Shown piece by piece: positions 1 through 8,984 of a stretch of DNA of 64,000 nt (position 1 is the stretch's first letter; the number at the start of each line of letters is the position of its first letter). A program made the position numbers and the translations under genes. Source of the stretch: Glebionis coronaria (taxonomy: Eukaryota; Streptophyta; Magnoliopsida; Asterales; Asteraceae); assembly GCA_025667525.1 (NCBI GenBank), contig CM046875.1, positions 153,199,675 through 153,263,674 on the forward strand, written 5' to 3'. Below the pieces are notes generated by a model. The model searched no databases, was not told the DNA's origin, and worked only from the letters and a program-made list of their open reading frames with translations.

Positions 1-198
1 TATCCGTAAGAGATGTGTACTCCATTTCAATAAGTTAAGATTTACAAACGTTGATCGATCAATGAAAGAAAGTAAATGTGTTTGTTGTTGTGAGTTGAAG
101 TCGAGAAACAATGTTAAAATCCCCTAAAATATGTTCTCAATAAACCAAAAATTCCAAGTCAAAATTACACACATCGAAATTTTTTTTTTATGGAAAAA

Positions 199-545
199 TT
201 TGTGATTATCGGAATAGTGATCGGAATAGTGATCGGAATGAACCCTAATCGGAATATACCTAATCTGAATACGAATCTGAATACCAATCGGAATGCCGTG
301 ATCGGAATACCAATCTGAATACCAATCGGAATGCTGTGATCGGAATACCAAATCTGAATACCAATCTGAATACCAATCGGAATGTCGTGATCGGAATACC
401 AAATCTGAGTACCAATCTGAATACCAATCGGAATGCTGTGATCGGAATACCAAATCTGAATACCAATCTGAATACCAATCGGAATGCCGTGATCGGAATA
501 CCAATCTGAATACCAATCGGAATGCTGTGGTCGGAATACCTAAAC
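199..545 (-). repeat. TTCCGAT/TTCAGAT minisatellite in leader of element C
   Basis: About thirty short units, read on the plus strand as TCGGAATACC, TCTGAATACC and TCGGAATGCYGTGA, alternate in a higher-order pattern of roughly 36-50 bp. The array is open in two minus-strand frames (for example a WYSD/HSDWYSD-type repeat peptide). That is a by-product of a unit with few stops and not evidence of a gene. It sits in the leader between the PBS and the (unseen) gag. A similar TTCCG-core array occurs in element B at 60420-60945. Confidence 0.85.
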
Positions 546-853
546 CCTATTCCGATTACACATATCGGAATGTACTATAAACCCCTTTCCGATGACCTGA
601 TCGGAATAATTTCCACTTTTCTCGGACAAAACTCAACCAATTCGTGATTTTAAGCCAAAAATGATCAAAACACCCAAAAATTTTGTGTTTTTAGCCAAAG
701 TAACTATACCAAATCCCTACCACAACTATGTAGAAGATTTGTATCAAGAAAAAAACCATCAAAAACACAAAAAAAAATTTGGACGTGTGAAAATGGATCA
801 AAAATGGCGAGATAATCAAGAACACAAACACATGCACAATACAATCATCCCAT
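546..853 (-). other. Non-coding leader of element C
   Basis: AT-rich stretch between the minisatellite and the PBS. It holds A/T runs and two opposed short ORFs, neither with recognisable protein features. It is best read as untranslated leader of element C. Confidence 0.5.
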
Positions 854-867
854 GGCTCTTGATACCA
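854..867 (-). other. Primer binding site of element C (initiator Met tRNA type)
   Basis: On the minus strand this reads TGGTATCAAGAGCC, two bases inside the LTR. It matches the start of the usual plant copia site TGGTATCAGAGC except for one inserted A. This position fixes the LTR as a 5' LTR and the element as minus strand. Confidence 0.75.
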
Positions 868-869
868 TT

Positions 870-1190
870 TGTAGGATATGTAAATCTTGCTTATGTTTTT
901 AGAGAGAGAAAGAGATAGAGAGATGGTGGATTTCACATAAAGCTAGAGAGAGAAAGTAAGAAGAACTATGTGAAAATTATAAAACCACACACCCTCTCCA
1001 TCAAAGGAGAGGGTTTATATACCCAAGCCTTGTAATGGGCTTAGGCTTACACGTTTGGGCCGGCCTACACATGTTGTAGGCTAGGCTTGGACTTGTTTGT
1101 TTAATAAAGATGTCTAGACTACGAGCTACTACTTAGTATATTGTCGGAGTGACCGGATCTTCCTAAATACGTAAAAACGTATTTCTAACA
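870..1190 (-). repeat. 5' LTR of element C (321 bp)
   Basis: Bounded on the plus strand by TGTAGGATATG and TTTCTAACA. It contains purine-rich GAGAGA tracts and a CCTCTCC...GGAGAGG inverted repeat just before TTTATATACCC (a TATA-like stretch). It matches the LTR at 53722-54051 in ends, order of motifs and length (321 against 330 bp), with clear sequence divergence. Confidence 0.8.
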
Positions 1191-2024
1191 CAAACCATCA
1201 AGAAATTAGAATACAATATCTTGGTCGGAAAGTTCCGGAATCTCCAAGACTAGTGTAGTGAACTTTTTCACGTACTCTTTAATCGCTCCGCTTTGCTTAA
1301 GTTTACAAATCCGACTATTCGTCTCGTTGTTTGTAGTTTCCGGATATAATTTCTTCTTGAAATCCGCAAAAAAATTAACCCAAGTATCAACAGAAACCGT
1401 ACCTCGTTCGATATCACCATGCCGACGTCTCCACCATAACGTCGCGCTATCCTTCAAGTGGTGAGTAGCAGTCTCGATCTTCATAGCATCGTCCACTATG
1501 TTGACACTTTTAAAGTATCGCTCTATCTCCCATAGGAAATCATCGACTGATCTAGCCTCAAGATGATGGTTTAGGAACGTCTACTCTTGGTCTACGATTA
1601 CTAGTGCCGCCTACACTAGCCAAAGACAACTTGCACATCTACATATCTGCTTATAAGCTCCCAATAGTATTATGAAGTGCGAAGATCTCTTCCCCGAACT
1701 CTTCTTTCATCTTTGCCACCCATCCTTGAACAAATCTCTTAAGTCAAGGATTTCACGCTTCATATCACCGCTAAGAGCGTTTAAGACTTCCGTAAAGTCG
1801 ACTCTCACGCTCGCAAAGTCTACTTCCAAGTTATCAACTCGGTTGTTCATCGCCGCCATGGATGTCTCAACACCCTTCACTCTTTTATCCAAACTTGCCA
1901 CAACATCCCTCGAATATCCTCTCTACTTGGGTTCTTGGTTATCATTTTGACCATGGTTCCCATCAACAACACTTCCACTAGCATCATTCTTCTCGGTTTC
2001 AATCGCTATCGCCTCGAATCGACT
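1191..2024 (-). pseudogene. Ty3/gypsy gag (element D), 5' part, truncated
   Basis: Minus-strand gag of a Ty3/gypsy element. The N-terminal part (1707-1901) encodes a heptad-like stretch typical of a coiled coil (starting MASLDKRVKGVETSM). The capsid-like part (1206-1560) carries the retrotransposon-gag signature: DDFLWEIERYF, then ATLWWRRRHGD, then VNFFADFKKKLYPE and a K-x-Y-V-K-K-F motif. A stop interrupts the frame within the conserved 'IVF-x-FLDGL' stretch near 1203, and the gene is then cut by insertion of element C at 1191. The frame is also broken between 1600 and 1700. PBS and LTR follow directly upstream on the minus strand, so this is the 5' end of the element. The rest of it lies left of the window. 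Confidence 0.75.
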
Positions 2025-2038
2025 CAACTTTGATACCA
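2025..2038 (-). other. Primer binding site of gypsy element D
   Basis: The minus strand reads TGGTATCAAAGTTG, two bases from the LTR end ...CGTGACA. It is a methionine-tRNA-type primer site with one change from TGGTATCAGAGC. Confidence 0.65.
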
Positions 2039-2040
2039 CT

Positions 2041-2191
2041 TGTCACGGACTTATGTCTACAAAAGTCTTCCGTGCGACACTTAGTCTCTACTAAGTCGGC
2101 CTTGCTCGAACACTCAACGATCTAGGAAACAAAGGAAGCTTCAAAGAAAGAACACAAGTGAACTAGGGGTAAATGCTTGTATCACTAAAGT
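2041..2191 (-). repeat. Partial 5' LTR of gypsy element D
   Basis: On the plus strand the LTR starts TGTCACGGACTTATG directly beside the PBS. About 150 bp later the sequence changes to the LTR of element E, whose insertion most likely cut it. The remaining part of this LTR was not found in the window. Confidence 0.55.
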
Positions 2192-2781
2192 TGATGACGT
2201 ATAGTCCCCAGACAGGTCTTGGGCCCGGCCCACGGGTACTACCCGCATTCAGTCTAATACATTTGGGCTAAGTAAAGGTTATTTAGCCCAATGGGCCTCG
2301 AGTAACAGTGGCCGAATGCGCTGGGGCATGGACCACAGCCTTGTCGCACGCGACATGGGTTAGACTGAATCACAATCTAATTAGGATTGTGATTCACCCT
2401 AAAGTGAAGAGATATTCACAAACCATAATTAGAAGATAACAATCAATATAATTATGGTAGTTATCTCTTGCTTGGGGTCGAAGGTTCGGTATAGCCCAAT
2501 AGGGACTCTACCGCCTATATAAGGAACCCCCAAGGGTTCCACCAAGGTAGGATTCACTCACCATTTTCATCACTCGCCGATTTCTAACCCTTAAACCGGT
2601 TACTTACTCTTACGCCAGAGTCTAATCGTGGGATAAGTTCCCATGGTAAGCATAACAATGTGTTACTTTTAGTGTGCATGATCTCAAACCGAAGTTCACT
2701 TGGTGCAAGAGCCGGAGCCTCACATACCCGAATTAAGCCTAATTCGGGTTAAGAAAGGATCATCCAACTTTTGTATCAACA
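2192..2781 (+). repeat. 5' LTR of Tat/Ogre-like element E (about 590 bp)
   Basis: The proposed start is TGATGACGTATAG and the end TTTGTATCAACA, directly followed by a PBS. It contains a TATA box (CCTATATAAGG near 2513-2523) followed by the hairpin GGAACCCCCAAGGGTTCC, which would lie near the transcript start. It also has a long inverted repeat (GAATCACAATC...GATTGTGATTC) near 2367-2395. The left boundary is inferred from the TG start only. No target duplication could be verified, because the 3' end of E was not found. Confidence 0.55.
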
Positions 2782-2783
2782 AG

Positions 2784-2800
2784 TTGGCACCATTTGTGGG
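2784..2800 (+). other. Primer binding site of element E
   Basis: TTGGCACCATTTGTGGG follows the LTR end by two bases. This is close to the TGGCGCC-type sites of plant Tat/Ogre/Athila gypsy elements, with one or two changes. Confidence 0.55.
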
Positions 2801-2832
2801 AACTTACACTAAAATAAATTAAAACTCTACTA

Positions 2833-3861
2833 ATGCCGAAGGGAAACCCTAATCAGGGAAACCTAAGGAATGCCAATCAGAGGCCAGGGGGAGATGTCCC
2901 CGTCACCCCTACTCCGCCTCCCACAGGGCAGGCAGGAGGACCGAACAACCACAATAGAGTATCTCAACCCCCTGGGGGTGCGGGCACGTCACTGAATACC
3001 CCTCCACTAACCCTCACAATGAACAATCTGGATCCCGGAACAGCACCTGAGGCTCCCAATAGGGGGCGTAGAAATAACCCGTGACTGAAACATATCTCGA
3101 GGCCACCCCACTTGATGACAGCAGCATTGAAGACGTGCTCACAAACAACTTCAAAGCTATCATCCTCGCAGTAACCGCAAGGCTGGGTCTGGGAAGGAAC
3201 CTCCAATCCAGACTCAACTTCTGCAGCGCGTGGCGCAACACTCCTCAACATACACGAAAGAGGAGAAGGCTATCAACACAGGAACAACCTCGGGCGGAGG
3301 AACAACCTCATGCGGAGGAACAACCTCATGCGGAGGAACAACCTCTAGTGGACGAACGACCTCAGGCACGAAACGTTTTCAAACGGATAAGCGACCGAAT
3401 CGCACAGGAGTGGCACGCCGCTCAGTTCGATTCAGATCATTTTGATGGATCCACATGGCACGTACCCCTAGAGCCTCCACAGAACAATCGAAGGACTAGC
3501 GTATTCAACTAAAGGATCACTCTGGGAAAAAGGAATGTGGCGACTCCCTCCTATAACCGCAGTAATCGTGACCAATCTAAAGTGGGAGGAGTCCCCCTCG
3601 CTATGATCCTTCTGAATCTGATTTAGAAGACCACCACCCAAGGCGCCGTCGAACAAGGTATTCTTTTTCTGAACCATCAGATGGTGAAGGAGGACGCTAC
3701 GAGTACTCCCGTTATCTTACAGATGAGGAAGAACACCTCTCCATCCCATGGTGTAGTGAGAGAGAGGATGCCTTCAGAACTCGCATACGGAATTATTCTA
3801 AGGACAAAAAACGCTGCATGCCGGCGTGTGTCAAAACGTATAATAGATCTGGTGACCCAGA
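2833..3861 (+). pseudogene. Tat/Ogre-type gag (element E), N-terminal part, frameshifted
   Basis: Three consecutive open stretches in different frames form the N-terminal half of a gag protein. The first (2833-3084) is rich in Pro, Gly and Asn. The second (3081-3512) has an Arg/Glu/Gln-rich tail with repeated EEQPHA units. The third (3602-3861) is a charged, Arg-rich linker ending in KTYNRSGDPD. That motif is the usual entry to the capsid domain in Tat/Ogre gag (the 'Y-x-G-x-x-D-P' motif). At exactly that point the sequence is replaced by the LTR of element F. At least two frameshifts separate the pieces, so it is not functional as it stands. Confidence 0.65.
3286..3356 (+). repeat. 18-bp tandem repeat inside gag of element E
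   Basis: About four copies of an 18-bp unit (GAGGAACAACCTCATGCG and variants) encode the hexapeptide repeat EEQPHA/EEQPRA. It is an in-frame expansion in a disordered gag linker. Confidence 0.8.
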
Positions 3862-6748
3862 TGTGAGACCCCCAAAATCAGACAAGGAAACAAAGGCAGC
3901 AAGGGGGTTCCACGTCATGGTACAAGAAACAATGAATTACTGTTGACACAAAGTTGACGTAATAAAAACATATACATTACATCATATATATCAGAGTTTT
4001 TAAACAAAGGTCCCAGAGTTTTATAAGCGGAAAATCTATTATTTAATCATAGTTTATATCATATAGTTACCAAAAGACATAATAAACTTCTGACAGCTTT
4101 TAGATAAAAACCAAAGTTTAAATACACAGAAATCTCCACGCTACGATAATATCCTGTGGACTCCCATCCAAGCAAAAGCTAAGTTATAATAGCTGAGATT
4201 AAACATGTAAAATCGTCAACATAAAGTTGAGTGATATTCATAGGTTTAGCAATAAGGACGTGGAACCCAAGCATTCATTTGTAAACAAGAAATAGGGGAA
4301 ATGGTTACGTACGATAACCATAGTCCGAAACATAAGTATTGCTATTTAGTTCATGAACCGAAGCTTAACTCAATGTAAGTTACTCTAGTTAGTATTCAGC
4401 CTGAATACACAAGTAATAAATCAAATGTTAAATGCGTGAAGGTAATCGGGACGGGGATTGTCAATTCCGATGGATCCACACACAACATTCGCGCTTAGCA
4501 ACAAAAGTAAATTAACGGTTCGTGATCAAGAGAGGTAACTTAAGGCTATAAATAAAAGCATTAATATCAATGAAAACTGTTTGAAAGCATAAAATTTTTG
4601 ATAGCATACAAGTTTTGGATATCATATAATTTTAACATGGTTGTGTTCCACCATGTAAAATCTCACCCCGCGTTTAGAAACAATGTGCAAGTAAAAAGGG
4701 GCTATGAACTCACCTTAGCCACGAGGTAAGTGAATCATTGTACTCAGAAGTTGAGTAGAAAAAGTAGTAGCATGACGATCACCGACGATATGGATGCCCG
4801 GTAAACACGAAAACCGCAACCTATTAAAATAAGGCGCGCGTTAAGACTCGAACTCAAATATCGATATATACCAAGTATAATATGACTTTAAATATTTTCA
4901 AAGTATTCATACTTAATGACGAACGACACGAACCAAATGAATCCATATTATCCCATTTATCCGACACTAACCGTTTAAACACTTGCACTCTTGAAATTGA
5001 CCCGTCATAAGACGCGAAGTCAATGCAAGTCAAACTACCCATTTGCTTCACTCGGACCAGTAACTAAGTCATTTATATAATGACTAAACACTTGAGTAAG
5101 TCATTATGTCCAATAGTGAATACTCAAACTCACGCCACACGAGCATTGAACTATGTTTCAAAATACAAATCAGCATGTACACTTCAAATGTACACACCAA
5201 TCTACCCTATCTAGACTTGTCCGTTTTCGATGAAACTTATGAAAAACTCAATCATAACCTGTATAATTCAATGACTTACATTTTCGAACCACCTGCTCGA
5301 CACATTTCGAGACTTGAAAAACCGGACAGATTTGTATACTTGACTCGTAAAACCGTTTTGACCATCCTAACCTTTACCATTAGCAAAACCGACACTTGAC
5401 TTTGAAAATAAACTCAAAGTGCTAAGTTTAGGGCCTGGGAACAGCCTCTAAACATTTTTAGAACTCTACCTATAGTCCCCGAGATTTGATCCAAATATCG
5501 ACAACAATTTCGTATTGTGTCGATACTCGCCTCCCGGTACACGAATATTCAAATTAGCATAACCTTTGATCCGTAATGAGTTAGAAGGCCTACTTTATAC
5601 CAAAACGAAGCTATCGAAAAACTTTACATCAAAGTCAAATAATCTGAAACTATATCCAAACTTTAACCCACAAAATACAACCCTTAATCCACTGATATAA
5701 TATACACTTTTAGAAATCATATCTAATCAACATTTTGACCAATTTTCACAAATCCCCCATTCCTAATATCATCCATACATCATCCTAAACGTCCCTTATT
5801 GACCCATAACACTTGCATGTTAAATTTAACAAAATTAGAGATCAAAAATAAAACTTTTTAACATCAAAACATGAAGATCATAGTATGATCATCACATGCA
5901 TGATGATCAAACCCATTCCAACCATAAAATCATAAAAAAACTAAAAACTTAATGCATGTGTATGATTTTTGTATAAATAGAATCACCTTTGAATTTGGAT
6001 CATGGGTTTGTGTTTAGATTTTGATAAAACAAGATAAATTTTGAGGATCTAAGGTGGTTTTGGTTGGGTGAGGTCACGGCAAAGAAGAAAAAAAAGAGGA
6101 GGGAGAGAAGTTTCACTGTGTGTGTTTTTTTATGAATGAAAATAAGGAAATTTTAAGTAAATGAGTTTATATAGTATGGTTAGGGTAGGAATTGCAAATA
6201 TGGAATACTTTTAGACCTAAAAGCAATAAGATAGTTAAAGGGTAGAAAATGACTATTAGTCAATTTTGAAAATATTTACGGGACTCGGGTTTTGTAAAAA
6301 TACTTTTCAAAAGTTAAAATGCATCATAAGTATGATAATATGGGCTTCCCGACACGACGTAACACGTAATTAAAACGAAATCGTCGAACATATTAATTAT
6401 CGAAACAATCGATAATAAAATGTAAACTATCAGGCATTCGTAGGTATCGCGATCATTAGAAGTTCTCGTTGTTCATTGATTTTGAGTAAACTCATTGTAA
6501 AATGTACGCGGGTGATTTTAAATAAAAAACTTTGATTTAAATAAATATGGAAAAATAAAATAAAAATTTTATAATTCCAAGTAAAGTATTATCAATGATC
6601 AGTAAATACTTAAAAAGTATAATTTATTGAAATTATCATGATCTCGGGATTTACATATAAGAATACAAGAAAATGTAGTATGTTGGAAAATTCAAGAAGC
6701 ACGAATAAAAGAATAAAATAATATCGGGAAAAATACGAGTTCTTACAG
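3862..6748 (-). repeat. Tekay/Del-type LTR 'F' (2.9 kb), minus orientation, probable 3' LTR
   Basis: The LTR starts on the plus strand with TGTGAGACCCCC and ends with TTCTTACA, followed on the right by a purine-rich tract when read on the minus strand (TTTAGGGAGGTAGAC). It is AT-rich and has no coding potential. Several blocks match the solo LTR at 17845-20563 in the same order, for example ACACGAA...CATAAC near 5540, GTAATGAGTTAGAAG near 5573 and GGGACTCGGGTT near 6280. The minus-strand reading contains a CCTATGAATATCACTCAAC block resembling plus-oriented Tekay LTRs such as the one ending at 27503. The orientation follows from these two facts. It interrupts the gag of element E. The left duplication would be CCAGA (3857-3861), with its partner not found. 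Confidence 0.65.
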
Positions 6749-8397
6749 TCTACCTCCCTAAAGGAACTCTGGTCCCTCAGAGTTCAATTGGAGACGAGTA
6801 AGATGCAAAGTGTAGAACAAATTCATTGCTTTCCAAGTAATTTCTGCACCACGTCGAACCTTAACAATTAGAAGTCACTATGCTTCAGTTTCTCAACTCC
6901 TTTTCGAATAAGATTTTCGAACTCGGATTAGAATAATGACCTTTTAGTATGGAGAAATATCAAGAGATAGAATGAACACAAGAATTGCTTAAACGAACAA
7001 GGTGCGCTAAAATGAATCAAGGTTGTTAATTAACAAGGAGTCGCATATCGCGCAACTGTAAAACGTGACAATTTTAAAATGTAACAATCTGATTACAAGA
7101 GAAATAGAAGGGAAAATTTGAATTATATAAGAACATTTAAAATGCAAGTTGTCACAGTTACCTGTTTAGGATTTGTATTACTTTCAAATTTAGCTTAAGT
7201 ATTTTCTTGATTAAAAGAAAATTTTACAAGGTTTAGTGATTTGAAATCAAGCTATATAAAATGAGTGAGTAAGCAGTTGCTAAATATTTTTCTTGATCAG
7301 GATTTCAAAGCCATAAGTAACTCAGTTCAGTTAATTATTTCGATTAGCTTAAGAGTTTTTGGATAACTGTATGAAACTATTGTTAAAAACTCATGTTTAT
7401 CGTTTCCATTAGAGAAAATCAAATTTTCTAAATTATTTAGAATCATTGTTAGAAATTATAAGTTAAATTGATAATTTCATTAGATCGAAAGTAAAGTATG
7501 ATATGATCAAATACTTTAAAAGATACAGCTTGACATACTTTGAAACACTAGGTATAATCTATCAAAGAGGATGTATAGATCTGATATTTAACTTGAAACA
7601 GTTATTTTGGTAATTTAAACATTTGATAAAATGTATAAAACGTTCTTAAAAATTAATAGTAATCTTTTTTTTGGAAATCCAAGAAGGTGTTTACTGCACC
7701 AAATGGTAACATGTGACATGTCCTGGTTTTCAAAAGGTGACAAGATAGCAAACAAGTAATGAAACGAATAATAGTCAATAATTAGTATACGAGTAATAAC
7801 ACGAGGGGATAAAGCGTAATTTGTACCAAATTCATTAACGAACATGATTGAATAGATGCATCAATGATAAGGACAATAAGAAACAAAGGATTAAGCAAGA
7901 TTAATTCCTGAGTGTGGTTGGTGTCACCAACAATGGCTTATTAAGTTCTCAATGGTCGATACACGATCGAAAGAGAAAAGCCACATAACAAATTTTCGAA
8001 TCACATAAATTTCTTAAGAAGTCACTTGAGAGTAATTTCAATAAGATGAACAACATTATCAATGAGAGGCTAAATCAATACGTGGTTCACACGAATGAAT
8101 TTCAAGAAGATATTGTCTAACACATATCATGACAATTATACGAAATTATCGTTCACGTCCAGTCATATATTACTATTCGCGTCCAGAGACATTTTGAAGG
8201 TCTACCAAAATAGATAGAGAAAGTTGGTCGATGTAGAAACATAACAGTGTTGAAACTTTCAAGTCTGGTATCAGTAGTAAGAAATTAGACAAGTGTTAAC
8301 AAGAATCATATCACGAAGGAAAATAAAGTAACAAGTAAGATCATTGAGGAAGGATATATGTGCTTGGGGCATGTACTTTGTTCAAGAAAAGTTAAGG
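6749..8397. other. Non-coding sequence right of LTR F, cut by element 1
   Basis: About 1.65 kb of AT-rich sequence with no ORF of recognisable type on either strand. The first bases form a PPT-like tract for the minus-oriented LTR F, so the region should be the 3' end of F's internal domain, but no chromodomain or integrase remnant is visible. It continues at 23647, on the other side of element 1. F may be a non-coding (LARD-like) element or simply decayed. Confidence 0.45.
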
Positions 8398-8402
8398 GTT
8401 CA
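8398..8402. repeat. Target site duplication of element 1, left copy (GTTCA)
   Basis: GTTCA lies immediately before the 5' LTR. The same five bases follow the 3' LTR at 23642-23646. A perfect 5-bp duplication is what copia integrases produce, so the element ends are exact. Confidence 0.95.
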
Positions 8403-8909
8403 TGTTGGGAATTATTTGTTAAGTGTCAAGTACCGTTAGTGTATTTGAAGTACTGTTAGTGTTATGTAAGTACCGTTAGTGTTAACGCGGTACATAGTAA
8501 GTACTGCTACTTATAAAGTAAGTACTGCTATGATGATTAGGACGAATATATCTTTGAATAAGATATGTCATAGTTATAGTTAGAGTATATCTTATGTGAT
8601 ATACCTAAATAGTTAGAATATTGATAATATATCGTCTGTGATATAGTTATCTTTATAGAATATTCTAAGGTTTCTAGGGTTCCTTACTCTATAAAAGGAA
8701 CATAGGTACAATGTCTTTCATGTACCTCATACAAGTCTATTAATAAGAGAATAGAATAGTTAAAAGTAATTCTGTTCTTCTGTGCTTTATAAGTTAGATT
8801 CCGCATAACTTATTTAGTGTTTAGTAAGAGTGCTCAAAGTGTTTTAGTTTGATTACAAACTATTATACTAATTCTTAACATAATATAGATCCAACCAAAG
8901 GGATCAACA
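8403..8909 (+). repeat. 5' LTR of element 1 (507 bp)
   Basis: Bounded by TGTTGGGAATT and GGGATCAACA. The first ~130 bp (U3) carry six GTAC cores, mostly as AAGTACCGTTAG or AGTACTGCTA. Two more GTAC sites lie near 8705 and 8723, after the TATA box. The TATA box is CTATAAAAGG (TATAAAA at 8690-8696), which puts the expected transcript start near 8720. AT-rich palindromic stretches (AGATATG/CATATCT types) lie between. Confidence 0.95.
8690..8696 (+). promoter_or_regulatory. TATA box in 5' LTR of element 1
   Basis: TATAAAA within TTACTCTATAAAAGGAACAT. The same box is kept in the 3' LTR (23422-23428) and in the element 2 LTR. It is the only good TATA match in the LTR and lies downstream of the GTAC cluster. 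Confidence 0.75.
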
Positions 8910-8911
8910 AG

Positions 8912-8923
8912 TGGTATCAGAGC
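8912..8923 (+). other. Primer binding site of element 1
   Basis: TGGTATCAGAGC, two bases after the LTR. This is the standard initiator-methionine tRNA complement used by plant copia elements, with no mismatch. Confidence 0.95.
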
Positions 8924-8984
8924 TTGTTGAGAACTCTGAAAAAGAAGAACACGAACCTATACACTCCACACATACCAAATCTCA

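Larger units (their letters stand above)
1..1190 (-). mobile_element. Copia element C, 5' end (LTR, PBS, leader), minus strand
   Basis: Reading on the minus strand, a short LTR (870-1190) is followed by a methionine-tRNA-type primer binding site and about 870 bp of non-coding leader that runs off the left edge of the window. The LTR resembles the one at 53722-54051: both end in TATTTCTAACA on the plus strand, carry GAGAGA tracts, have a similar inverted-repeat block around a TATA-like stretch, and share the GGAGTGACCG stretch. C is therefore a relative of element B. It was inserted into a gypsy gag whose reading stops at 1191. The expected 5-bp target duplication on the right would be CAAAC (1191-1195). 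Its partner lies outside the window, so it cannot be checked. No gag is visible in the part present. Confidence 0.75.

Noticed and set aside
124..516. Repetitive minus-strand ORFs (WYSD/HSDWYSD peptides)
   Set aside because: They are translations of the minisatellite at 199-545. A unit length near a multiple of three and few stops explain the open frames.
661..936. Opposed 85- and 81-residue ORFs
   Set aside because: They cover the PBS, LTR border and A/T-rich leader of element C. No protein signal.
5106..5399. 97-residue ORF in LTR F
   Set aside because: No protein features. The region aligns with non-coding blocks of another LTR of the same type.
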